From Bacteroidota bacterium (GTDB lineage: Bacteria; Bacteroidota; Bacteroidia; Chitinophagales; LD1), in the NCBI GenBank assembly GCA_018267355.1, contig JAFDYP010000276.1:1-5505 (forward strand): a stretch of DNA of 5,505 nt. Direction: 5' to 3'. The first letter of the stretch is position 1. Every line of letters starts with the position of its first letter. This document shows positions 1 through 5,505 of this stretch, piece after piece. The position numbers and the translations under genes were made by a program. The notes beneath the pieces are model-generated. The model was given only the letters and a program-made list of their open reading frames with translations. It searched no databases and had not been told where the DNA came from.

Positions 1-1148
1 AAAAGCAATATGACCGCAAGGTCTATGAGAGCTACCTGAAGCGCGGCACGATAGAAGGCTATGCGGAGTTTGAAAAGGCTTATCCTAAGAACCCATTCCT
101 CGCTGCGGTGCAGGATAGTATCTATACTATGAGTACACGCAAAGGGGATGTTTGGGAGTACAATACTTTCATCAAGGCCTATCCGTCTAATCGCAACATC
201 ATGAACGCCTGGAACCAGCTCTATGACCTCTACACACAAGACGCTACAGACTCCAGCTATGAGGCCTTCCTGAAGGCTTACCCAAGCAACCCTTTCAAGG
301 ACAAGATCCAGCAGGATATCTTTCTGTCCAAGCTGGAACTATCTCCCTTCAAGTCTAACGACAAGTGGGGCTATGTGAACCCCAAGACGCAGACGCTGGT
401 GATACAGCCGCAATATGATGACGCATCGGAGTTCAGCGGAGGACTGGCAGCGGTGGCCTTGAAACCATGTACGGACAACTGTATGTACTCGTATATCGAT
501 AAGAACGGCAAAGTCGCTTTTGAGAAGGCTTTTGCCAGCGCGGGAGATTTTATTGGTGGCAAGGCCGTCGTTGCACTGGATTATTGCGATGGCGCTCCCT
601 GCAAGTTTGGCATCATCAACCGCAAGGGTGAGTTTGTGGTAGGTGCGGACTATGAGGATATACAGCCGCTCTCAGAGGGCGTCTATGCGGCGCACAATTT
701 CAAGGGCTACGGCTTTATCAATGACCGCGACCATGTGGTGATACCATTTGTTTACCAGGATGCCACCTCCTTTAGTGAGGGTCTGGCTGCTGTCAAAAAA
801 GATGACCGCTGGATCTTTATAGACAAAGGTGGCAATCAACCTTTCACCCAGAGCTTCGCGAATGTATCGGCCTTCTCCTCCGGCCTCGCTGCCGTGACTG
901 AGAATGACTCTACCTACGGCTATATAGACCACAGTGGCACATGGGTCATAGAACCTATTTATGAAAATGCAGAGCCATTTGAAGGTGACACGGCGCTCGT
1001 ATCGCTGAAAGAAACCAACAAGAAGAGTAAAGACTACGGCATGACCTTCCGCTACAAGATAGACAAGACAGGCAAGAACCTGGGAAAGCTGGTCAATCCA
1101 AATGCTGTAGCCACGCGCAAGACTGCGGTGAAGAAGAAAAAGAAGTGA
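1..1148 (+). CDS. WG-repeat protein with N-terminal 33-residue helical repeats (5' partial)
   Basis: The reading frame is open from base 3 to the TGA at 1146-1148. The GTG at 108 is an internal valine, because the repeat pattern continues upstream of it, so the true start is left of the window. The N-terminal part carries tandem 33-residue units with the consensus YxxFxKAYPxNP, probably TPR-like helix pairs. From about 363 to 1094 follow six WG repeats plus a partial seventh (for example KWGYVNPKT, YSYIDKNGK, YGFINDRD, YGYIDHSG), each with a beta-hairpin and a GLAAV-type strand. The end is lysine-rich (AVKKKKK). Two WG linkers carry close cysteine pairs. WG repeats are thought to be protein-binding modules; the specific partner is unknown. 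The signal peptide, if any, is outside the window, so location cannot be read, although the paired cysteines would suit an extracytoplasmic protein. It converges on pyrE with no gap. The repeat family is confident; the cellular role is not known. Confidence 0.9.
   Translation, partial: KQYDRKVYESYLKRGTIEGYAEFEKAYPKNPFLAAVQDSIYTMSTRKGDVWEYNTFIKAYPSNRNIMNAWNQLYDLYTQDATDSSYEAFLKAYPSNPFKDKIQQDIFLSKLELSPFKSNDKWGYVNPKTQTLVIQPQYDDASEFSGGLAAVALKPCTDNCMYSYIDKNGKVAFEKAFASAGDFIGGKAVVALDYCDGAPCKFGIINRKGEFVVGADYEDIQPLSEGVYAAHNFKGYGFINDRDHVVIPFVYQDATSFSEGLAAVKKDDRWIFIDKGGNQPFTQSFANVSAFSSGLAAVTENDSTYGYIDHSGTWVIEPIYENAEPFEGDTALVSLKETNKKSKDYGMTFRYKIDKTGKNLGKLVNPNAVATRKTAVKKKKK
3..330 (+). repeat. Tandem 33-residue (99-base) protein repeat
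   Basis: Equivalent tyrosine codons lie at 60, 159 and 258, exactly 99 bases apart. The units begin YAEFEKAYPKNPF, YNTFIKAYPSNRN and YEAFLKAYPSNPF. A second tyrosine recurs at unit position 22 in the first two full units and in the tail of the unit cut by the window edge (KVYESYLKRG). The pattern resembles a TPR-like helix-turn-helix repeat, and the third unit runs straight into the WG domain. The nucleotide copies have diverged, so this is an old protein repeat and not a recent DNA duplication. Confidence 0.75.
363..1094 (+). repeat. WG (beta-hairpin) repeat array, six copies plus a partial one
   Basis: Successive units follow the pattern W/Y-G-Y/F-I-D/N-x-x-G-x-x-V-I-x-P-x-Y-x-x-A-x-x-F-x-x-G-L-A-A-V. 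Unit starts read as WGYVN, YSYID, FGIIN, YGFIN, WIFID and YGYID, then a degenerate RYKID. Units 2 and 5 have lost the VI.P.Y element (AFEKAFASA and PFTQSFANV), so the array is heterogeneous. The linkers after units 1 and 2 carry cysteine pairs. Confidence 0.85.
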
Positions 1149-1178
1149 TCACATATCGCTTTTGCGTAGCAACGATAT
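1131..1178 (-). terminator. Possible intrinsic terminator of the pyrE operon inside coding sequence
   Basis: Read on the minus strand, ATATCG (1178-1173) pairs with CGATAT (1158-1153) and the inner TTGC pairs with GCAA around a three-base loop; a three-base bulge separates the two helices. This 10-bp stem covers the last codons of pyrE. After an eight-base palindrome, GTGATCAC (1152-1145), comes a pyrimidine run with 11 T in 15 bases (1145-1131), supplied by the lysine codons of the opposing gene. The stem is only moderately stable and its U tract sits 8 bases away, so this is tentative. Confidence 0.35.
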
Positions 1179-1664
1179 CAGATTGATGTTCGCTTCTGCC
1201 AGCTTTTCGTTACCACCCTCTTCCCGATCGATTACGCATAGTGCAGAGTCTATTTTGGCGCCCAAAGAGCGGAGATCAGCAGCGGAAAGAATGATCTGGC
1301 CACCGCTTGTCACTACGTCTTCCACCACCAGCACCTGCTTCCCTTTTATTTCGCATCCTTCTGCCAGTAGCGCAGTGCCATATTTTTTGGCCTTCTTCCT
1401 GACAAACGCGGCCGGAATACCCGAGTAATGTGACAGCATGGTCACTACAGGAATGCCACCCATCTCTAAACCTGCCAACACTTCTGTGCCTGCCGGTATG
1501 AGCTCGGCCATAGCTCTGGCAACTTCATCGAGTATCTGCGAATCTGACTCGAATCGGTATTTATCAAAATACTCCGTTGCCGTCCTTCCGGAGCGCAAGG
1601 TAAAGCTACCTGTAATTAACGCCTTTGCTCTGATTTTCGCTCCCAAGCTTTGCTTATCCATCAT
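1149..1664 (-). CDS. pyrE: Orotate phosphoribosyltransferase
   Basis: Cytoplasmic enzyme of de novo pyrimidine synthesis that joins orotate to PRPP to give OMP and pyrophosphate. The 171-residue product shows the OPRT N-terminal signature FTLRSGRTATEYFDKY (21-36), the flexible catalytic-loop region VRKKAKKYGT (88-97; K93 aligns with the loop lysine of family members) and the PRPP-binding motif VLVVEDVVTSGGQ (111-123) with its adjacent acidic pair E115-D116. It is shorter than the E. coli type (about 213 residues) and closer to the compact archaeal/bacterial form. The start is ATG at 1664 with a second ATG at 1661; either is possible, and neither has a Shine-Dalgarno sequence. It lies 4 bases after the prmC stop, so it probably shares that mRNA. 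Its TGA abuts the stop of the convergent WG-repeat gene. Substrate specificity for orotate is taken from the family signatures. Confidence 0.9.
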   Translation of the reverse strand: MMDKQSLGAKIRAKALITGSFTLRSGRTATEYFDKYRFESDSQILDEVARAMAELIPAGTEVLAGLEMGGIPVVTMLSHYSGIPAAFVRKKAKKYGTALLAEGCEIKGKQVLVVEDVVTSGGQIILSAADLRSLGAKIDSALCVIDREEGGNEKLAEANINLISLLRKSDM

Positions 1665-1668
1665 AGTA

Positions 1669-2502
1669 TTATTTTGATATTGCCTTCACCATACGCTCGC
1701 GTCCTGTCAGGTCTTTCTTTATCTCTGCCTGAAATCCGGCCTGCTCAAATATCGTGACGACTTCTGCTGCACGATATTCACTTATCTCAAGATAGACACT
1801 TCCACCGTCATTCAATATTTGCGGTGCGATAGCAGCGATACGCTTGTAAAAGATCAGGGGATCATCTGCAAAGAGTGCGATGTGCGGCTCAAACTTCAGC
1901 ACATTATTGGACATCGCATTTTTCTCTTCGTACCCGATATAGGGTGGGTTGCTGACTATCACATCGTATTTGCCCGCAGGCATGCCTGACAGGATATCCA
2001 GCTGACTGAACAGTACCTCCACATTATTTAGCCTTGCATTTTCTTGCGCTATAGCGAGGGCCTCCGTGCTGATGTCTACAGCAGCTACTTGAAGATCGCC
2101 TCTCTCCTTTTTGATAGAAATAGGAATGCAGCCACTGCCGGTACCGATGTCTATCAGAGATGCATTGGGCTGGATCTCGGAGAGCACCCAGTCGACCAGG
2201 TCCTCTGTCTCCGGCCGTGGTATCAGTACGGATGAATCGACCTTAAACTTTAATCCATGAAACTCTGCGTAGCCGAGGACATACTGCACCGGCTCATGCG
2301 TCAACAGTCTCTGCAGATGATCATCCAGTACCTCCTGCTGATGCGAGGTCAGGATGAGAAAGCGGTCCATGACCAGTTTTACACTCTGCAGATGCAAGAC
2401 ATCCTCCAGCACCCACTGTGTGATGGTGCGCGCCTCACGCTGCCCGTAGAGCGGCTCCAGCGCCAGCTGATAGCGCGACTGCATATCTGCCAGTGTAGGC
2501 AT
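1669..2502 (-). CDS. prmC: Peptide chain release factor N5-glutamine methyltransferase (HemK family)
   Basis: SAM-dependent enzyme that methylates the glutamine of the GGQ motif in release factors RF1/RF2, supporting efficient termination. Counting from ATG at 2502 (277 residues, normal length), the N-terminal helical release-factor-binding domain covers about 1-75 and contains PVQYVLG (71-77). LIPRPETE follows at 93-100, then the SAM-binding loop DIGTGSGCI (118-126), an acidic strand end AAVDIS (140-145), the catalytic NPPYIG motif (185-190) and FEPHIALF (204-211). An in-frame TTG at 2505 would add one residue. ATG at 2502 is preferred because it gives a one-base TGATG junction with the upstream permease stop. 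There is no Shine-Dalgarno sequence, so reinitiation from the permease is likely. pyrE follows after 4 bases. It is a housekeeping gene behind an exporter. Confidence 0.95.
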   Translation of the reverse strand: MPTLADMQSRYQLALEPLYGQREARTITQWVLEDVLHLQSVKLVMDRFLILTSHQQEVLDDHLQRLLTHEPVQYVLGYAEFHGLKFKVDSSVLIPRPETEDLVDWVLSEIQPNASLIDIGTGSGCIPISIKKERGDLQVAAVDISTEALAIAQENARLNNVEVLFSQLDILSGMPAGKYDVIVSNPPYIGYEEKNAMSNNVLKFEPHIALFADDPLIFYKRIAAIAPQILNDGGSVYLEISEYRAAEVVTIFEQAGFQAEIKKDLTGRERMVKAISK

Positions 2503-3785
2503 CAACGTGTGTTTTGACGGTTGTGCAGGAAATAGGCGAGGCCCAGGCAGCCCGCCGCAAAGATCAGTAGCCGGCCTATCTGTGGCAGCATCTGCCGGAA
2601 GTCTGTATGCCGCAGAAACACATCATTGCACAGCTCCAGCCCCCAGCTGAGGGGAGAGATAGAGCTGGCTACCTGGAGAGCATGCGGCAGGACGTATACC
2701 GGTACCCACACGCCACCGATGGCGGCGAGCAGTACGACCGATATAGCTCCAAATGTCAAAGCCTGCTGATGCGTACGGAAGGCTCCTGCCACAGCCATAC
2801 CATATGCTGTAGCTGCCAGCGATATACAGGTAGCTGCGAGCGCTATATGCAGGACCTCATTCCCTATCACCAGCCTCGGCAGACCGAGTAGCGGCAGCAG
2901 AAATAAACCCACCGCCAGCATCAGCACAAACTGTACCTGACAGACAAAGAAATGAAAGACGTATTTGCCGGCTATGAAGTGGAAGCGCGAACCTGCTATC
3001 AGCCTCATGCGCAGCAGGCTGCCATCCTCACGCTCTTTGATAAAATTTCCCGCCAGGGGAAAGACAATGAAAAACATGGCAAACATGGCCCAGGCAGGTA
3101 CATTGTGCTGCACGGAGTTCATAGCCAGCTCGTCAAAACCTTCATAAGATTTTTCGCTCGTCACGGCGATCATTTTAGACAGGTCTGGCCGTGGCATAGT
3201 GTCATTATTGCCCGTCATTTTCTTTACCTGCTCAGAGAACTTTGCCATCAGGACCTTATTCTCCGCACTTGCTACGATCTTCTCTATCGCATATAGCAGC
3301 GATTGTTTTACATTGACCTGTATCACGGGGTCAAAGACCACCTTGATCTCTACCGCTTCTGTGGTATCGCGCTCGGGATGGTCCATGATGCCGAAGCCGG
3401 ACATGAGTGATTGGACCACTATTGCAGTCTTGCCATTCAGCCGCTGGGTAGCGTGGGCAGGTATGTACAGAAATGCGCGATAATGGCCGCTGCTCACCAG
3501 ATCCATGCCCGTCGCCTTTGTCAGTGGCTTACCCTCATATTCTTTCACCAGATGGAAGCTGCCGGATGAGGCCAGGGTCTGCTCTATGTAGTCGCCGAGC
3601 GTATCATGGTCTTCATTCACGCACACGATATCAAAACTAAAATGACGATAGTCGCGAAATGGCACATCCTCTACCAGAGACATGACAGTGACCAGCAGCA
3701 CCGGCATCAGAAAGATCAGCGCCATGCCACCCGGGTCGCGCCTCAGGGTCAGAAACTCCTTCCATATCGTGGCGAGTACCTTCAT
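2502..3785 (-). CDS. ABC-2 type transporter permease
   Basis: Inner-membrane subunit of an ABC exporter, 427 residues, of the ABC2_membrane_3/YhhJ-like architecture. One N-terminal membrane segment (about 19-38, after a cytoplasmic amphipathic start FLTLRRDPGG) is followed by an extracytoplasmic domain of about 190 residues (39-229). Five more hydrophobic segments lie near 231-249, 276-298, 312-334, 344-365 and 404-421. The conserved cytoplasmic element NFIKEREDGSLLRMRL (247-262) after the second segment is typical of the family and is where the ATPase is expected to dock. The start ATG overlaps the ATPase stop in an ATGA junction, and its own stop overlaps prmC in TGATG. Only one permease gene is present, so a homodimer with two ATPases is expected. 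The substrate cannot be read from the sequence; lipids, polyketide-like pigments or drugs are all known for this family. Confidence 0.9.
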   Translation of the reverse strand: MKVLATIWKEFLTLRRDPGGMALIFLMPVLLVTVMSLVEDVPFRDYRHFSFDIVCVNEDHDTLGDYIEQTLASSGSFHLVKEYEGKPLTKATGMDLVSSGHYRAFLYIPAHATQRLNGKTAIVVQSLMSGFGIMDHPERDTTEAVEIKVVFDPVIQVNVKQSLLYAIEKIVASAENKVLMAKFSEQVKKMTGNNDTMPRPDLSKMIAVTSEKSYEGFDELAMNSVQHNVPAWAMFAMFFIVFPLAGNFIKEREDGSLLRMRLIAGSRFHFIAGKYVFHFFVCQVQFVLMLAVGLFLLPLLGLPRLVIGNEVLHIALAATCISLAATAYGMAVAGAFRTHQQALTFGAISVVLLAAIGGVWVPVYVLPHALQVASSISPLSWGLELCNDVFLRHTDFRQMLPQIGRLLIFAAGCLGLAYFLHNRQNTR

Positions 3786-4516
3786 ACGTCTATAGATCTG
3801 CCAGATACGGTGAGGTAAACATTCTCCAGTGAGTCGGTCCCATACTTGCGTAACAGGTCGGCTGTAGGACCCTGCTCTATCAGCACGCCCTCACTCAGAA
3901 ACCCTACGCGCTGGCAGAGCTTCTCTACCTCCTCCAGTATGTGCGAGGAGTAGATGATGGTCATTCCCTTTGCATTCATCTCGCGGAGGTAGGCTATGAT
4001 CATGGCACGGCTCTGTACGTCTACACCCGCAGTAGGCTCATCCAGTATCAGCAGCTCCGGATCATGCAGTACAGAGGCTATGAGATTGAGGCGGCGCTTC
4101 ATGCCACCTGAGTACGAGTCTGCACGCTTGCCTGCATCCGCTGCCAGACCAAAGCGCTCCAGCAGCGCCATGAGTTTATTGTGATCAGGTGTGAGGCCGT
4201 ACATGCGGCAGAGATACTGCAGATTCTCGAGGCCTGTAAGCGAGGGGAAGAGCGCGATATCCTGTGTAGCCACGCCTACCCTGCGGCGCACGGCCGGGCC
4301 ATGCTGCGCCGGATCATCGCCAAATACCTTGAGGCTGCCACTGTCTGCACGGAGCAGGCCGCAGATCATCATGACTGTAGTAGACTTGCCTGCGCCATTG
4401 TGGCCCAGCAGGCCGTAGACCTCTCCACGCTCTATGATGAGCGATAGGTCGCGCACGGCAGGTTTGGTACTGCCTGCGTATTGCTTGGTCACTTTATCTA
4501 TCAGGATAGCTGGCAT
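3782..4516 (-). CDS. ABC transporter ATP-binding protein (CcmA/drug-exporter type)
   Basis: Cytoplasmic ATPase driving the adjacent permease, 244 residues. The nucleotide-binding motifs are complete: Walker [10 protein letters not shown] (38-46), Q-loop Q85 in VATQD, signature YSGGMKRR (135-142), Walker B LLILDEP (155-161), D-loop AGVD (163-166) and switch histidine H192 in YSSHILEE. The GGMKRR signature and the following TAGVD belong to the CcmA/DrrA-type group of exporter ATPases. The frame is open upstream to an ATG at 4579, but the extra 21 residues would overlap the BtrH-type gene and precede the normal start of the domain. ATG at 4516 ([13 protein letters not shown]) is chosen: it makes a one-base TGATG junction with the upstream gene. 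Its 3' end overlaps the permease start by 4 bases. It is therefore probably translated at a matched level with both neighbours. Confidence 0.94.
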   Translation of the reverse strand: MPAILIDKVTKQYAGSTKPAVRDLSLIIERGEVYGLLGHNGAGKSTTVMMICGLLRADSGSLKVFGDDPAQHGPAVRRRVGVATQDIALFPSLTGLENLQYLCRMYGLTPDHNKLMALLERFGLAADAGKRADSYSGGMKRRLNLIASVLHDPELLILDEPTAGVDVQSRAMIIAYLREMNAKGMTIIYSSHILEEVEKLCQRVGFLSEGVLIEQGPTADLLRKYGTDSLENVYLTVSGRSIDV

Positions 4517-5505
4517 CAGATATTGTCTTTGGCTAACTGATGAAGGCGGCGAAATATCTTGTCTTCCCTCTCTGCACATTCACGCAGGATATCTGCCAGC
4601 TCGGCAAAGGAAAGCACATCTGTCTTGCGGCTCTTGCACACGCGGCCTGCATAGTAGGCAAAGTCGCGCAGGCGGTCACCCGAGGCAGTCAGCTCTTTAG
4701 ATAGATCATACAGTTCCGTGCTGCCCACTATACTACTGGCCTCATCGAGAAATGCTGCGTAGAGAAAGCGGAAGCCTGCACCACCGGTGCCTATCTCCTC
4801 CTGCATCCGCACCACATTGCCGAGGTACTGGATGGCCTTGCGGTCCCCTAGTCTCTCAGGCCACTTCTGCAGGCGGCCAGCGAGGTATTTCATACCCTTG
4901 GTACCGAGTATGAAAATCGGTATCTCGGTCATGTCAAATCCCGCACGCTTGATACCACGCCAGATAGCGTCCTTCTGGTCTATCTCCTTTGGAAACTGCG
5001 TAGGGTAGTACATACGGCCCTTAGGCTCTGCCACGCCTTTGGCAAAGCGGGCACGTATGAGGTCTTCGGCAGAAATGATAGTAGTGGTTTCCATCACCGG
5101 ATCGCTGACGAGGTAGTTGTTGCCCTCTTTGCCATAGACCACGATGTTATGCGCATTGAAGTGGAAGCGGTATGCATCCGGCAGATAGGTGAGGTAGTAC
5201 ACGGAGGTCAGCATACCCACAGGTACACCTTTCAACAGCATCGCATCAAGATCGGCCATAGCCTTCTGCTCACTGCTGTAGCTCTTGCTCTCTACCTTCA
5301 TACCTATGCGCTTTGCAAAGCGCTTGAAGATCGCGCCCGGCAGTGTGCGGTACGATGTGACGGGTATGCCACCCATCTTGATAAAGGGGATGTAGGAAAA
5401 GAAAATACCAGACCCTATACCAAAAACCATCGGCTCGCTATAGTTGTATCCGTGAAAGCGCATTAAGTTTGACACGACACCATTCTCACAGTGGGCGCTC
5501 TGTCT
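4516..5505 (-). CDS. BtrH N-terminal domain / DUF4872 protein, cysteine acyltransferase-like (5' partial)
   Basis: 329 residues are visible and the frame is still open at the right edge. A GTG at 5475 could be read as a start, but the upstream residues RQSAHCENGVV continue the family motif and supply its cysteine, so the true start lies just outside the window. BtrH in butirosin synthesis is a papain-like acyltransferase that moves an acyl group from a carrier protein to an aminoglycoside. Candidate catalytic residues are Cys (codon 5490-5488, HCENG), His (5151-5149, NAHNIVVYG) and Asp (5103-5101, SDPV). SEPMVFGIGSGIFF near the N-terminus is typical. The second half (from about MYYPTQFPKEID onward) matches the helical DUF4872 region. 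No signal peptide or membrane segment is seen, so it is probably cytoplasmic. It overlaps the ABC ATPase by one base. An acyl or aminoacyl transfer role is inferred from the family; the substrate is unknown. Confidence 0.85.
   Translation of the reverse strand, partial: RQSAHCENGVVSNLMRFHGYNYSEPMVFGIGSGIFFSYIPFIKMGGIPVTSYRTLPGAIFKRFAKRIGMKVESKSYSSEQKAMADLDAMLLKGVPVGMLTSVYYLTYLPDAYRFHFNAHNIVVYGKEGNNYLVSDPVMETTTIISAEDLIRARFAKGVAEPKGRMYYPTQFPKEIDQKDAIWRGIKRAGFDMTEIPIFILGTKGMKYLAGRLQKWPERLGDRKAIQYLGNVVRMQEEIGTGGAGFRFLYAAFLDEASSIVGSTELYDLSKELTASGDRLRDFAYYAGRVCKSRKTDVLSFAELADILRECAEREDKIFRRLHQLAKDNI

Noticed and set aside
371..932. Minus-strand open frames opposite the WG-repeat gene
   Set aside because: They mirror the repeat array in the complementary strand, have unrelated low-complexity products, and show no start context or family motif.
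1665..1690. AT-rich stretch before pyrE as a Bacteroidota promoter
   Set aside because: No TAnnTTTG box on the minus strand at a usable distance. The nearest likeness (TATTTTG) is on the plus strand and one base short, and the stretch is mostly the prmC C-terminus.
2503..2505. TTG at 2505 as the prmC start
   Set aside because: It adds one residue only. The adjacent ATG at 2502 is a better codon and gives the TGATG junction seen at another border of this operon.
2044..2517. Plus-strand open frames opposite prmC
   Set aside because: They are antisense shadows of a clearly conserved gene, with no recognisable domain and no leader signal. The same applies to the plus-strand frames opposite the permease, ATPase and BtrH-type gene.
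4517..4579. A 21-residue N-terminal extension of the ABC ATPase starting at ATG 4579
   Set aside because: It lies wholly within the 3' end of the BtrH-type gene, has no family similarity (CREGRQDISPPSS...), and the ATG at 4516 places the domain start and a TGATG coupling junction as expected.

Overview
The window is gene-dense and essentially without intergenic DNA. It looks like a Bacteroidota chromosome, plausibly a Chitinophagaceae-like member. Supporting signs are the absence of Shine-Dalgarno sequences before nearly every start, A/T-rich leaders, a WG-repeat protein, a BtrH-type/ABC exporter module of a kind common in that phylum, and a roughly 45-60% GC mix. The taxonomic placement is inferred from style, not from a marker gene.

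Layout. Positions 1-1148 (+) hold the 3' part of a gene for a repeat protein, with 33-residue helical repeats followed by six to seven WG repeats and a lysine-rich tail. It is cut by the left edge. Everything else is on the minus strand and reads right to left as one packed transcription unit: a BtrH-type/DUF4872 cysteine acyltransferase-like protein (cut by the right edge), an ABC ATPase, an ABC-2 permease, prmC (release factor glutamine methyltransferase) and pyrE (orotate phosphoribosyltransferase). The junctions are TGATG, ATGA, TGATG and a 4-base gap, so the five genes are probably co-transcribed and translationally coupled. The plus gene and pyrE converge with zero bases between them: their stop codons together form TGATCA (1146-1151).

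How the genes work together. The first three minus-strand genes make a plausible functional unit. The BtrH-type protein has a visible Cys-His-Asp triad and could transfer or remove an acyl or aminoacyl group. The ATPase and its one permease would then export or relocate a lipid-like or specialised metabolite. In Bacteroidota such modules are known to lie near acyl-carrier-protein and ketosynthase genes (flexirubin/aryl-polyene type clusters); no such gene is inside this window, so that link is inference. prmC and pyrE are housekeeping genes riding at the end of the same unit.

No RNA gene, CRISPR array, insertion sequence or clear promoter was seen. The promoter of the minus-strand unit must lie beyond position 5505. 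The one regulatory candidate is a hairpin at the pyrE 3' end whose U-rich tract would be supplied by the lysine codons of the opposing gene.
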